A DNA stretch of 64,000 nucleotides from Hasllibacter halocynthiae. Lineage in GTDB: Bacteria > Pseudomonadota > Alphaproteobacteria > Rhodobacterales > Rhodobacteraceae. Shown here in pieces: positions 47,320-59,053 of this stretch; position 1 is the first letter of the stretch, and each line of letters begins with the position of its first letter. The stretch covers positions 806,001 through 870,000 of the forward strand of contig NZ_PVTT01000001.1 of NCBI RefSeq assembly GCF_003003095.1, read 5' to 3'. The notes below the pieces were generated by a model that did no database searches, was not told the origin of the DNA, and was given only the letters and a program-made list of their open reading frames with translations. The position numbers were made by a program, and so were the translations under genes.

Positions 47320-49976
47320 CCCGCCGCCTCCAGAAGCTTCACCGCCGCCTCCAGCGCGCCTTCCGCGTTCTCGGCCGAGGGGGCGCCTGCCTGCGCCATG
47401 TCCGGCCGCCCGCCGCCGCCCTTGCCCCCCAGCGCGGCGCCCGCCGCCCGCGCCAGGTCCACCGCGCTGACGCGGCCCGTCAAATCCGGCGTCACGCCCG
47501 CGGCCACCGCCGCCTTGCCGCCCGCATCCGACACGAGGACGACAACCCCCGAGCCGATCGACTGCTTATGGGCGTCGATCAGCGCCGGAAGCTCTTTGCC
47601 CGTCACCCCGTCAAGCGCTTGAAGAACCGCCTGCATGCCGTTGATCTCACGTGCCTCCGGTCCCGCGGCGGCGCTCCCCCCTAAAGCCGCCTCGCGCTTG
47701 AGGCGCGCGACCTCGGCCTGAAGCTGCCGCCGTTCGTCCAGAAGGATCGCGACGCGCGCCGGCACTTCCCCAGGGCCCGCCTTCAGGGCCGAGGCCGCCT
47801 CCAGCAGCCGCCCTTCCTGCTCCCGCAGGGCCCGCAGCGCCGCCGCGCCCGTCAGCGCCTCGATCCGCCGGACGCCCGACGAGGACGCGCTGTCCGACTG
47901 GATCGCGAAGAGGCCGATCTCGCCCGTCCGCCCCACATGGGTGCCGCCGCAGAGTTCGATGCTCCAGGTGTCGCCGTCCTGGCCCTTGCCCGTCGCGGCC
48001 CGGCCCATCGAGACGACCCGCACCTCGTCGCCGTACTTCTCGCCGAAGAGCGCCTGCGCTCCCAGCGCCCGCGCGTCGTCAGGCGCCATGATCCGCGTCG
48101 TCACTGCGCTGTCCTGCCGGATGAAGCGGTTCACGGCCTTCTCGACCACGCCGATCTCCTCTGCCGTCAGCGCCTTGCCGTGCGAGAAGTCGAAGCGCAG
48201 CCGGTCCGGCGCGTTCAGCGAGCCGCGCTGCGCCACATGCCCCCCCAGCGCATCCCGCAGCGCCTCGTGCAAGAGGTGCGTGGCCGAATGGTTGGCGCGG
48301 ACCAGCGCGCGCCTCTCGTGATCCACCTCCAGCTCGACGGCGGCGCCGGGGGCCAGCGCCCCCTCCTCCACGCGGACGAAGTGCAGGAAGGCGCCCGCCT
48401 GCCTGCGGGTGTCCGTCACCCGCGCATGCCCGCCGCTCCAGCGTATCTCGCCCGTGTCGCCCACCTGGCCGCCGGCCTCGGCGTAGAATGGCGTCTGGTT
48501 GACCACGACGATCCCCTCGTCGCCGGCGGCCAGACCCTCGGCCCGCTCGCCGCCCTTCACCAAGGCGACCACCGCGGCCTCGGACGCCTCCGTGTCGTAG
48601 CCGAGGAACTCGGTCGCGCCATGCTCCTCGACGAGGTCGAACCAAAGCGCGGTCTCCCCCACCTCGCCGGTGCCCGCCCATGCCGCCCGGGCCTGCGCCT
48701 TCTGCGCGTCCATGGCCGATCCGAAGCCCGGCAGGTCCACCTCGCGCCCCATCTCGCGCAGGGCGTCCTGCGTCATGTCCAGCGGAAAGCCGTACGTGTC
48801 GTAGAGCTTGAACGCCGCCTCGCCTGACAGGGGCTCGCCCTCGCCCAGCTCCGCCACCTCCGCGTCGAGCAGCGACAGCCCCCGGTCGAGCGTCGTCTTG
48901 AATCGCTCCTCCTCGCCGCGCAGCGTCTCCTCGATCAGGGCCTGCGCCTGGCCCAGCTCGGGGTATGCAGCGCCCATCTGGCGGACCAGCTCGGGCACCA
49001 GCCGGTACATCAGCGGATCGCGCGCGCCCAGCAGGTGCGCGTGCCGCATCGCCCGCCGCATGATCCGCCGCAGGACGTAGCCCCGCCCGTCCTTGGACGG
49101 CAGCACCCCGTCGGCGATCAGGAAGGACGTCGACCGGATGTGGTCCGCGATCACCCGATGGTGCGTGCGCCCGTCCCCGTCGGGATCGGTGTTCGTGGCA
49201 TGCGCCGACGCCTCGATCAGCGCGCGCATCAGATCGGTCGCGTAGTTGTCGTTCGTTCCCTGGAGGAGGGCGGCGACCCGCTCGATCCCCATGCCGGTGT
49301 CGATGCTGGGCCGGGGCAGCGGGGTGCGGGTGCCGTCCTCGTGCTGCTCGAACTGCATGAAGACGAGGTTCCAGATCTCGACGAACCGATCGCCGTCCTC
49401 CTCCGGGCTGCCCGGGGGGCCGCCCCAGTACGCCTCGCCATGATCGAAGAATATCTCCGAGCACGGGCCGCAGGGCCCGGTCGGCCCCATCATCCAGAAG
49501 TTGTCGGCCGTCGCGATGCGGATGATCCGCTCGTCCGGCAGGCCCGCCACCTTCTTCCAGAGGGCGGCCGCCTCGTCGTCGTCGTGATAGACCGTCACCA
49601 GAAGCCGCGAGGGGTCGATCCCCAGCTTGCCCGTCACGAGCTGCCAGGAATAGGGGATCGCCTCCTCCTTGAAGTAGTCGCCGAAGGAGAAGTTGCCGAG
49701 CATCTCGAAGAAGGTGTGGTGCCGGCGCGTATAGCCCACGTTGTCGAGGTCGTTGTGCTTGCCCCCCGCGCGCACGCATTTCTGCGCGCTGGTCGCGCGG
49801 GCGTAGTCGCGCGTCTCGACCCCGGTGAAGAGGTTCTTGAACTGCACCATGCCGCTGTTGGCGAACAGCAGCGTGGGATCGTTGCGCGGGACCAGCGGGC
49901 TCGAGGGAACGACAGCGTGCCCCTCTTCCGCGAAGTAGTCGAGGAAGGCGGCGCGGATGTCGGCGAGGTCGGTCAT
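47316..49976 (-). CDS. alaS: Alanyl-tRNA synthetase
   Basis: Charges and edits tRNA-Ala. The 886-residue protein is full length: class II motif 2 region [22 protein letters not shown] (about residue 70), the catalytic domain to about 450, and the editing-domain metal sites [11 protein letters not shown] and CGGTHV. A C-terminal DHHA1 domain ends near [12 protein letters not shown], where the family's conserved glycine-rich GGRPDMAQ occurs. It is encoded upstream of the DUF1330, MOSC and nth genes and downstream of recA, whose terminator lies between them. Confidence 0.97.
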   Translation of the reverse strand: MTDLADIRAAFLDYFAEEGHAVVPSSPLVPRNDPTLLFANSGMVQFKNLFTGVETRDYARATSAQKCVRAGGKHNDLDNVGYTRRHHTFFEMLGNFSFGDYFKEEAIPYSWQLVTGKLGIDPSRLLVTVYHDDDEAAALWKKVAGLPDERIIRIATADNFWMMGPTGPCGPCSEIFFDHGEAYWGGPPGSPEEDGDRFVEIWNLVFMQFEQHEDGTRTPLPRPSIDTGMGIERVAALLQGTNDNYATDLMRALIEASAHATNTDPDGDGRTHHRVIADHIRSTSFLIADGVLPSKDGRGYVLRRIMRRAMRHAHLLGARDPLMYRLVPELVRQMGAAYPELGQAQALIEETLRGEEERFKTTLDRGLSLLDAEVAELGEGEPLSGEAAFKLYDTYGFPLDMTQDALREMGREVDLPGFGSAMDAQKAQARAAWAGTGEVGETALWFDLVEEHGATEFLGYDTEASEAAVVALVKGGERAEGLAAGDEGIVVVNQTPFYAEAGGQVGDTGEIRWSGGHARVTDTRRQAGAFLHFVRVEEGALAPGAAVELEVDHERRALVRANHSATHLLHEALRDALGGHVAQRGSLNAPDRLRFDFSHGKALTAEEIGVVEKAVNRFIRQDSAVTTRIMAPDDARALGAQALFGEKYGDEVRVVSMGRAATGKGQDGDTWSIELCGGTHVGRTGEIGLFAIQSDSASSSGVRRIEALTGAAALRALREQEGRLLEAASALKAGPGEVPARVAILLDERRQLQAEVARLKREAALGGSAAAGPEAREINGMQAVLQALDGVTGKELPALIDAHKQSIGSGVVVLVSDAGGKAAVAAGVTPDLTGRVSAVDLARAAGAALGGKGGGGRPDMAQAGAPSAENAEGALEAAVKLLEAAG

Positions 49977-50048
49977 GATCTGGAATCGTCCGGGCGGTCT
50001 GAGGGGTCGGGCTGACCTAACCCCCGCCCCCGCCCCTGTCCACGCAGC

Positions 50049-50073
50049 AAAAGGGCGCCCCGCGGGACGCCCT
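50049..50073 (-). terminator. Rho-independent terminator of recA
   Basis: On the minus strand AGGGCGTCCC (50073-50064) pairs with GGGGCGCCCT (50061-50052), including one G-U, and is followed by TTTT. It lies 24 bases after the recA stop codon and separates recA from alaS. Confidence 0.75.
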
Positions 50074-50096
50074 TCGCCTTCAGGACCGCGGCGGGA

Positions 50097-51182
50097 TCAC
50101 TCCTCCAGGACGTTGTCGTCCTGCGCGCGATCCTGGTCTTCCTTCGGCATCTCGAAGTCGAGGCCGTGCGCCGCGCGGATCTTGTCCTCGATCGCGTAGG
50201 CGATCTGCTTGTTCTCCTTCAGGAAGGTCTTGGCGTTCTCGCGGCCCTGGCCGATCCGCTCGTCCCCGTAGGAGAACCAGGCACCGGACTTCTCGACCAC
50301 GCCGGCCTTCACGCCGAGGTCCAGAAGCTCGCCCATCTTCGAGATGCCCTCGCCGTACATGATGTCGAACTCGACCTGCTTGAACGGCGGGGCGACCTTG
50401 TTCTTCACGACCTTCACGCGGGTCGCGTTGCCCACCACCTCGTCGCGGTCCTTGATCGCGCCGATCCGCCGGATGTCGAGGCGGACGGAGGCGTAGAACT
50501 TCAGCGCGTTACCCCCGGTCGTCGTCTCGGGCGAGCCGAACATGACGCCGATCTTCATCCGGATCTGGTTGATGAAGATGACCATGCAGTTCGACCGCGC
50601 GATCGAGCCCGTCAGCTTGCGCATCGCCTGGGACATCAGGCGCGCGTGCACCCCGACGGAGCTGTCGCCCATGTCGCCTTCCAACTCGGACTTCGGGGTC
50701 AGCGCGGCGACCGAATCGACCACCACCATGCTGACTGCGCCCGAGCGGACGAGCGTGTCCGTGATCTCCAGCGCCTGCTCGCCCGTGTCGGGCTGCGAGA
50801 TCAGCAGCTCGTCGAGGTTCACGCCCAGCTTCTTGGCGTATTGCGGGTCGAGCGCGTGCTCGGCGTCGACGAAGGCGCACACGCCGCCCTTCTTCTGCTC
50901 CTCCGCGACGGCGTGGAGCGTCAGCGTCGTCTTGCCCGAGGATTCGGGGCCGTAGATCTCGACGATCCGGCCCTTCGGCAACCCGCCGATGCCCAGCGCG
51001 ATGTCGAGGCCGAGCGAGCCGGTCGAGGTGGCCTCGATGTCCGGCAGCTGGTTCTCGCCGCCGAGCTTCATGATCGAGCCCTTGCCGAACTGCCGCTCGA
51101 TCTGGGCGAGCGCGCTGTCGAGGGCCTTCTGCCGGTCGGCCTGCTTTCTGTCCGTCATGTCGAGGAGGGTCGCCGTTGCCAT
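50097..51182 (-). CDS. recA: Recombinase A
   Basis: DNA-dependent ATPase for homologous recombination and co-protease for LexA. The 361-residue protein has Walker [10 protein letters not shown] (78-86), Walker [12 protein letters not shown], the loop 2 region [25 protein letters not shown] and an acidic C-terminus. The ATG is preceded by AAGGGGAAA. A GAAC-N7-GAAC SOS box lies 82 bases upstream and a terminator follows, so the gene is monocistronic and LexA-controlled. Confidence 0.98.
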   Translation of the reverse strand: MATATLLDMTDRKQADRQKALDSALAQIERQFGKGSIMKLGGENQLPDIEATSTGSLGLDIALGIGGLPKGRIVEIYGPESSGKTTLTLHAVAEEQKKGGVCAFVDAEHALDPQYAKKLGVNLDELLISQPDTGEQALEITDTLVRSGAVSMVVVDSVAALTPKSELEGDMGDSSVGVHARLMSQAMRKLTGSIARSNCMVIFINQIRMKIGVMFGSPETTTGGNALKFYASVRLDIRRIGAIKDRDEVVGNATRVKVVKNKVAPPFKQVEFDIMYGEGISKMGELLDLGVKAGVVEKSGAWFSYGDERIGQGRENAKTFLKENKQIAYAIEDKIRAAHGLDFEMPKEDQDRAQDDNVLEE

Positions 51183-51263
51183 GGAGTTTCCCCTTGTTCG
51201 CACGGCTCTGGCGCCGCGTCCAATGATGCGTTCGTTCACGCCCTGTTCGTTCACGGGATATGC

Positions 51264-51278
51264 GAACTTACCGTGAAC
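51264..51278. promoter_or_regulatory. LexA-binding SOS box of recA
   Basis: GAAC-TTACCGT-GAAC reads GTTC-N7-GTTC on the recA strand, the SOS-box form established for Rhodobacter and other alphaproteobacteria. On the minus strand TTGATT and CATATC, 17 bp apart, bracket the box and may be the promoter hexamers. Two direct copies of TTCGTTCACG (51231-51240 and 51246-51255) lie between the box and the ATG. Confidence 0.8.
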
Positions 51279-51390
51279 AAATCAAGTCGAATCCGATGGG
51301 GCCCACCATGTGTGGCAAGGGGTTAACAGCGGGTTACCGCCGATCGCGAAAGGCGCGACCCCGGCCGCCGGGGCGACTAGAACCCGCCGC

Positions 51391-51996
51391 ATGCTGGTCT
51401 TCTTCAAGCAGTCCCTCGTCCTCCTCGCCGTGCCGAAGACCGGCACCACCGCTTATGCCGAGGCGCTGGGCGACCTGGCGACGATGCGCATCAGCGATCC
51501 GCCCGTGCTCAAGCACGCGCCCTTCTACCGCTACCACCGCTTCGTGCGACCGATGCTGGAGGACATCGCCGGCCGCCGGATGGAGACCGTCGCCGTCATC
51601 CGCGAGCCCATCTCGTGGCTCGGGTCCTGGTGGCGCTATCGCCAGCGGCCCGGCGTGCCGGATCCGCGCAACTCCACGAGGGGCATCGACTTCGACGCCT
51701 TCGCCCTCGCCTATTGCGAGCGCGAGCGCGCGCCTTTCGCGAACGTGGGCAGCCAGAACCGCTTCGTGCGGGGCCCGGGCGGGAAGATCGGCGTCGACCG
51801 CCTCTTCGCCTACGAGGATCGCGCGCGCCTCGACGCCTTCCTCTCCGAGCGGCTCGGCCGCCCCGTCATCGCCGAGCAGCGCAACATCTCCGCCCCCACC
51901 CCCAGCCGGGCACGCCTGTCGCCGGACGTCGACGCACGCCTGCGCAAAGCCGTCCCAGAGGAGTTCGCGATCTGGCGCCGCGCCGGCGAAGGATGA
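51391..51996 (+). CDS. Sulfotransferase family protein, small
   Basis: A 201-residue protein with the two PAPS-binding signatures of sulfotransferases. The 5'-phosphosulfate loop is AVPKTGTTAYAEAL (PKTGTT at 15-20) and the 3'-phosphate motif is VIREPISWLGSWWRY (R71, S75). It is shorter than typical sulfotransferases (250-300 residues) but the fold core seems complete. The acceptor is unknown. The ATG directly before LVFFKQ is used; the frame extends upstream without homology. It lies in the recA-cckA interval and converges with cckA. Confidence 0.78.
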   Translation: MLVFFKQSLVLLAVPKTGTTAYAEALGDLATMRISDPPVLKHAPFYRYHRFVRPMLEDIAGRRMETVAVIREPISWLGSWWRYRQRPGVPDPRNSTRGIDFDAFALAYCERERAPFANVGSQNRFVRGPGGKIGVDRLFAYEDRARLDAFLSERLGRPVIAEQRNISAPTPSRARLSPDVDARLRKAVPEEFAIWRRAGEG

Positions 51997-52053
51997 TCCC
52001 CTTTGACCCGGCCGGCGGGGGCGCGGTGGCGAAGCCGATGCCGCGGGCGGCCC

Positions 52054-54090
52054 CTAGGGCGCCGCGGCGCCCCCCGGCCGCCCCCCCGGATCGGGCCGAC
52101 CCGCACGCGAGGCGGCGGTCAGCAGATCGTCCCCCGCTGCCCCCCCTTCGGGGGAGGAGGACGCCCGGCGCCGGGGCGCGGCCCTGGCGCTTGCGCCGTG
52201 CCCCTCCAGCTGCCGCGCGACCGTCCGGCTCAGCGCCTCGAGGGAGAAGGGCTTGGGCAGGAACACCGAATGCGGGATCGCGCCCGCCGATCCGTCGAGC
52301 GCCTCCTCCGCGTAGCCCGACATGAAGACCACCCGAACGTCGGGCCGTTCCTGCCGCGCCCGCTGGACCCAGCTCGGGCCGTCGAGACCCGGCATGACGA
52401 CATCCGTCACGAAGAGGTCGACCTTCAGCCGCGGATCCTCCAGCAGCTCCAACGCGGCCTCCGCGCTCTCGGCTTCGACGACCTCGTAGCCCTGCAGCTG
52501 CAGGGCGCGCGAGGCGAAGTTGCGGACCGGCGCCTCGTCTTCGACGAGAAGGATCATCCCGTCGCCGCGCGGTTCCGCGGCGGGCGCGACCTCGGGCTCC
52601 TCGGAGGGCGCAGCCGGCTCGTGCCTCGGGAACAGCAGCTGGAACGTCGTGCCCACGCCGACCTCGCTGTCCACGAAGATGAAGCCGCCCGTCTGCTTGA
52701 CGATCCCGTACACGGTCGAAAGGCCTAGGCCCGTGCCCTCGCCGGGGCGCTTGGTGGTCCAGAACGGCTCGAAGATCTTGCCGAGCTGGTCGGGCGGGAT
52801 GCCGCAGCCCTCGTCGGTGACGCGCAGCTCGACATAGGTGCCGGCGGGAACCTCCGCCCTGTCCCGAAGGAGCGGCGCCACGAGGTCGAGGTCGCCGCCC
52901 TCGATCCGGATCGCGCCCCCTTCGGGAAGGGCGTCGCGCGCGTTGACCACCAGGTTCATCAGGACCTGCTCCATCTGCCGCCGATCCGCGCGGATGCGCC
53001 CGACCTCCGCCGAGGGGTTCAGCGTCAGCGCGACCCGCTCGCCCACGAGGCGGTTCAGCAGATGCGTCAGCTCGGACAGGGTCTCGGCGACGTCGAGCAC
53101 CTCCGGCTGAAGGTTCTGCTTGCGCGAGAACGCCAGCAACTGGCCGACCAGCCCCGCCGCGCGGTTGGCGTTCTGGTTGATCTGGACGAGGTCGGCATAG
53201 TCCGGGTCGTGCTGGTCGCGCCGCAGCATCAGCAGGTCGCAATGGCCCGAGATCGCGGTGAGCAGGTTGTTGAAATCGTGCGCGACCCCGCCGGCGAGCT
53301 GCCCGATCGCCTGCATCTTCTGGCCCTGCACGAACTGCGCCTCGAGCGTCTTGAACTCTGTGGCGTCGCTGAGATGGGCGATCAGCGTCGGCGCCCCGTC
53401 CCGCAGCACGCGGCCGAAGGTGACCTGGATGTAGGTCTCGGCCTGCGGCAGGCGCGCGCGCAGCACCTCCGGATGGCCCAGCCCACGTCCTTCCAGCGCG
53501 TCTTCGACCCAGTCGCGGATCGACCGGCCGAGGCCGCCGACGAGGTCCCGCAGATGGGGCGCCGTCCTCAGGTCGTGCGCGAGGAGCGCCTGCGCCCGCG
53601 GGTTGCCCGCATAGACGAACCCGCCCTCCCGGATCGCGACGAGGGCGACGGGCATCGCGGCGAACGCGTCCTCGAGGCCCCCGCCGAACTCGTGCGGGAC
53701 GGCCGGGCGCGCGCTATCCTGACTGGGGGAATTGGCCGCCGCCCGGGCGGGCATGAAGTCGCGGCCATCGCGCGCTGCGCCGCCGGACGCATGGTGCCGG
53801 ACGCTCCCCGTCGGCGCCAGGGGACCCGCGACCAGCCCCGGATCGGCATCGGGCGCAGTGGCGTCCATCGCGGGATCGCGGGTGGGCCCCGGCGCGCGCC
53901 GTCGCTTCGGAACGGCGGAGCCTCCGCCGAGGGCCAGCGCGCCCAACCCGGCCGAAAGGCCCAGCAACGCGAGCCGCAGCATCCCCTCCGGCAGCACGAG
54001 GAACGCCGCCATCCCGGCTGCGGCGATCAGAAGGCCGGCCGCGCGTCTCGGCGCGCCGCCGGCGATCCCGCTGCCATCCGTCATGCTCAT
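52054..54090 (-). CDS. cckA: Hybrid sensor histidine kinase CckA
   Basis: A cell-cycle/motility phosphorelay kinase that feeds the ChpT-CtrA pathway in alphaproteobacteria. In the 678-residue protein two N-terminal hydrophobic helices (about 18-58) anchor it in the membrane. A PAS-like region (about 140-245) follows, then the HisKA box GGVAHDFNNLLTAISGHCD with H271. The ATP domain has NLVVNARDAL, DEGCGIP and GLGLSTVYGIV, and the receiver domain ends the core with D563 in VTDVVMPG. A Pro/Gly/Arg-rich tail of about 47 residues follows the receiver. In Rhodobacterales this pathway controls flagella and gene transfer agents rather than viability. Confidence 0.92.
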   Translation of the reverse strand: MSMTDGSGIAGGAPRRAAGLLIAAAGMAAFLVLPEGMLRLALLGLSAGLGALALGGGSAVPKRRRAPGPTRDPAMDATAPDADPGLVAGPLAPTGSVRHHASGGAARDGRDFMPARAAANSPSQDSARPAVPHEFGGGLEDAFAAMPVALVAIREGGFVYAGNPRAQALLAHDLRTAPHLRDLVGGLGRSIRDWVEDALEGRGLGHPEVLRARLPQAETYIQVTFGRVLRDGAPTLIAHLSDATEFKTLEAQFVQGQKMQAIGQLAGGVAHDFNNLLTAISGHCDLLMLRRDQHDPDYADLVQINQNANRAAGLVGQLLAFSRKQNLQPEVLDVAETLSELTHLLNRLVGERVALTLNPSAEVGRIRADRRQMEQVLMNLVVNARDALPEGGAIRIEGGDLDLVAPLLRDRAEVPAGTYVELRVTDEGCGIPPDQLGKIFEPFWTTKRPGEGTGLGLSTVYGIVKQTGGFIFVDSEVGVGTTFQLLFPRHEPAAPSEEPEVAPAAEPRGDGMILLVEDEAPVRNFASRALQLQGYEVVEAESAEAALELLEDPRLKVDLFVTDVVMPGLDGPSWVQRARQERPDVRVVFMSGYAEEALDGSAGAIPHSVFLPKPFSLEALSRTVARQLEGHGASARAAPRRRASSSPEGGAAGDDLLTAASRAGRPDPGGRPGGAAAP

Positions 54091-54187
54091 CGCGATCCCC
54101 CATCCGATTCGCCCCAGCTTAGCAGCACCGGGTTAACCGCAGCCTAACGGCCCGCGGCGGCCCCGCCGGCGTGCCGGGCACGAAGCC

Positions 54188-55345
54188 TTACCGGCGCCCC
54201 AGCACGGCACCGCCGAAGCCGTCGCCCTCGGGACCGGGCTCGCGCAGCAGCGACGGGCCGCGCTCGAACGTGCCCCGGCGCCTGTCCAGGAAGGCCTCCA
54301 CGACGCCCTCGTTCTCCCGCCGGAGGACCGAGCAGGTCGCATGGACCACCACGCCCCCCCTCCGGGCGAGGCTCGCGGCACGGTCCAGGATCCCACCCTG
54401 CAGGCGGACCAGTTCGGCCAGCCGCTCCGGCGTGATGCTCCAGCGCCCTTCGGGATCGCGCCGCCACGTGCCCGACCCCGAGCATGGCGAATCGCAGAGC
54501 ACCGCGTCGAACGGCGCCCCGTCCTCCGGCTGGTCGAGCACGCGAACCTCTGCGCCCAGCCGCCGCGCGCGCTTCGGCAGGTCGGTCATGCGGGCGGGGG
54601 CGGCGTCCCAGGCGAAGACGGCGGCGCCGGGGCAGCGGGCCGCCATTCCCATGGCCTTGCCACCCCCGCCGGCGCAGAGGTCGAGCACCCGCATGCCCGG
54701 CGCCAGCGGCACCAAGGCGGCGACGGCCTGACTGCCGGCGTCCTGCGGCTCGACCAGGCCGTCCGCGAAGGCCCGCGACCCCCGCAGCGCCCGCCCGCCG
54801 GCGACCACCTCCAGCGCGGTCGCCACGCCGGGCACCGGCCGTGTCTCGATCCCCTCGCCGGCAAGGGCGGCTGCGGCGGATTCCCGATCCCCCTTCAGGA
54901 GGTTGGCGCGAAGATGCAGCGGCGCGCGGTTCCTGAGGGCCGCCGCGATGGGATCCAGCCGGCCCGGCCGGTCCTCCTCCAGCACGTGCTGGAACCAGTC
55001 GGGCAGATCGCGTGCCTCGGCCGTGGTGGGCGTCCGTCCGGCCTCGCCGGGGCCGGGTGGCAGGGGCGCGTGCCCGTTCCCGTCCATCAGCGCCCCGGGC
55101 TCCGTTCCCGCTTCGCGCAGAAGGCCGATCATCGCGCCGCGGCCGCCTTCGGACCCACCGCGAACGCAGGCGCTGCGCCAGCGCCGCAAGGCGTCGAAGA
55201 CGTGGTCCCGCACGGCCGCCCGATCTTTCGAGCCTGCGTAGCGCGCGCCCCGCGACCAGCGCAGCAGCGCCCGCTCGGCGGGCGTTCCGCCCCGCCAGTC
55301 GTCCAGCACGCCGATCGCGGCGGCGATGCGCGCGCCCGGCGTCAC
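54188..55345 (-). CDS. RsmB/NOP family 16S rRNA (cytosine-C5) methyltransferase
   Basis: A 385-residue SAM-dependent m5C methyltransferase, most like RsmB (C967 of 16S rRNA). The N-terminal NusB-like region covers about residues 1-130. SAM motif I is VLDLCAGGGGKAMGMAA, and the two catalytic cysteines are in CDSPCSGSGTWRRDPE and HATCSVLRREN. It starts with GTG directly after the guaB TAG stop, so it is co-transcribed with guaB. Assignment between RsmB and related NOP enzymes is by N-terminal architecture only. Confidence 0.88.
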   Translation of the reverse strand: MTPGARIAAAIGVLDDWRGGTPAERALLRWSRGARYAGSKDRAAVRDHVFDALRRWRSACVRGGSEGGRGAMIGLLREAGTEPGALMDGNGHAPLPPGPGEAGRTPTTAEARDLPDWFQHVLEEDRPGRLDPIAAALRNRAPLHLRANLLKGDRESAAAALAGEGIETRPVPGVATALEVVAGGRALRGSRAFADGLVEPQDAGSQAVAALVPLAPGMRVLDLCAGGGGKAMGMAARCPGAAVFAWDAAPARMTDLPKRARRLGAEVRVLDQPEDGAPFDAVLCDSPCSGSGTWRRDPEGRWSITPERLAELVRLQGGILDRAASLARRGGVVVHATCSVLRRENEGVVEAFLDRRRGTFERGPSLLREPGPEGDGFGGAVLGRR

Positions 55346-57824
<2,479 letters not shown>

Positions 57825-58288
57825 GCGGCGCGACGCCGCGAAGTCGGACGCGCCGGGAGCCAGCAAGCGACGAGGACGGTGATCGAGGCGGGGGCGGATC
57901 AGAAGGTGAGCGTGACCGCCTCCCGCACCGGAAAGGCCGCGATCACGAAGAGCATCTTCGAAAGCGCGACGAACGTCACGAGCCATCGCAGGAAGGTCAT
58001 CCGCGATGCCGCGAGGAAGAGAAGCGCCCCGGCCACTGCCATCATTGCGGCCCGATGCGCCAGGAGCATGGCCGCCACCAAGTCGAGCTGCGCCGCGCGC
58101 AGGTCGTAGAGCCCGAGCAGGGTCAAAGGCGCAAGTCAGGGCCGCCCTCCGTGGACGGTGAGGGCGCCGATCGCGATCAGCGGGATCGCGAGGGTGAGGG
58201 GCGTCCGCTCCATGCGTCCGGCTAGCGCGAAACGCGCTGGGGCGGGCGCGGACCCGGCAGCCCCGCCCGATCTGGGCGGGGCGCACGC
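57825..58288. other. 464-bp gap holding only a possibly broken small membrane gene
   Basis: Between the ureohydrolase stop and the aldolase stop there is no intact gene that I recognise. The minus strand contains a hydrophobic reading frame interrupted by one in-frame TGA, described separately at 57899-58213. No terminator or RNA structure was evident. Confidence 0.5.
57899..58213 (-). pseudogene. Small membrane protein frame with an in-frame TGA (broken gene, or a 75-aa protein from an internal TTG)
   Basis: From the ATG at 58213 the frame encodes 25 residues (MERTPLTLAIPLIAIGALTV...GGRP), stops at TGA (58138-58136), and then continues open for 78 codons with strongly GC-biased third positions. 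The downstream part has two hydrophobic helices (LVAAMLLAHRAAMMAVAGAL and WLVTFVALSKMLFVIAAF) and could start at a TTG (58126). Read through, it would be a protein of about 104 residues with three helices, which a single TGG-to-TGA change could have broken. Homology is unknown. Confidence 0.4.
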
Positions 58289-59053
58289 CTATTCCTGCAG
58301 CAAGGCCGCCATGCCCGCCTGCAGGCAGCCCGTGTCGCCCCCCAGCCCGAGGAAGATCACGCCCCGCCCCTCCCAGCGGCGGTGCGCCTCGCGCGTGAAG
58401 TCGACGATGCCGGCCGCCTTTCCCGCGCCGCGGATCGTCTCGATGGCGCCGTCGATCGCGGCCAGCACCTCCGGGTGGTCCGGCGCGCCGGGGTGGCCCA
58501 GGTCGGCGGACAGGTCGGCGGGCCCTACGAAGACGCAGTCGACGCCTTCCGTCCGGGCGATGGCGTCGAGGTTTCCCAGCGCCTCGGCCGTCTCGGCCTG
58601 GACGATCAGGCACTGATCCGCGTCTGCCTCCGCCACGTAGGCGGGGTTCGTTCCGTATCCGCTCGCCCGGGCGAGGCCCGCGCCGACCCCTCGCCGGCCC
58701 GATGGCGGATAGCGGACGGCGGCGACGGCGGCGGCCGCGGCCTCGGGCGTGTTCACCATCGGCACGAGGACGGACCTGCACCCGAGGTCGAGCACGCGCT
58801 TGATCTCGGCCTCGTCCAGCCGCGACACCCTCACGACCGGCTCCGGCCCCTGCCCCGACAGGGACGTGCCGGAGGCGATCGCCCGCAGCTGCGACAGGAT
58901 CGACAGCGGGTCGTTCGGCCCATGCTCCGCGTCGATGAGCAGCCAGTCGAAGCCCGCGCCGGCCGCCACCTCGGCGACCGTGTCCGACGCAGTGGCGAGC
59001 CACAGCCCCCTCTGCAGGCGGCCCGCCCGCAGCGCCGCCTTCAGAGGGTTCAA
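58289..59053 (-). CDS. HpcH/HpaI aldolase family protein
   Basis: A 254-residue class II pyruvate aldolase of the HpcH/HpaI (2-keto-3-deoxy acid aldolase) family. Key segments are WLLIDAEHGPNDPLS with the catalytic histidine region, LVPMVNTPEAAA, and IVQAETAEALGNLD with the metal glutamate. CVFVGPADLSADLG carries the metal aspartate. The start is a TTG that overlaps the aglK stop (TTGA), placing it firmly in the alpha-glucoside operon. The natural 2-keto acid is unknown. A role in breaking down a sugar-derived keto acid is an inference from context. Confidence 0.86.
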   Translation of the reverse strand: MNPLKAALRAGRLQRGLWLATASDTVAEVAAGAGFDWLLIDAEHGPNDPLSILSQLRAIASGTSLSGQGPEPVVRVSRLDEAEIKRVLDLGCRSVLVPMVNTPEAAAAAVAAVRYPPSGRRGVGAGLARASGYGTNPAYVAEADADQCLIVQAETAEALGNLDAIARTEGVDCVFVGPADLSADLGHPGAPDHPEVLAAIDGAIETIRGAGKAAGIVDFTREAHRRWEGRGVIFLGLGGDTGCLQAGMAALLQE

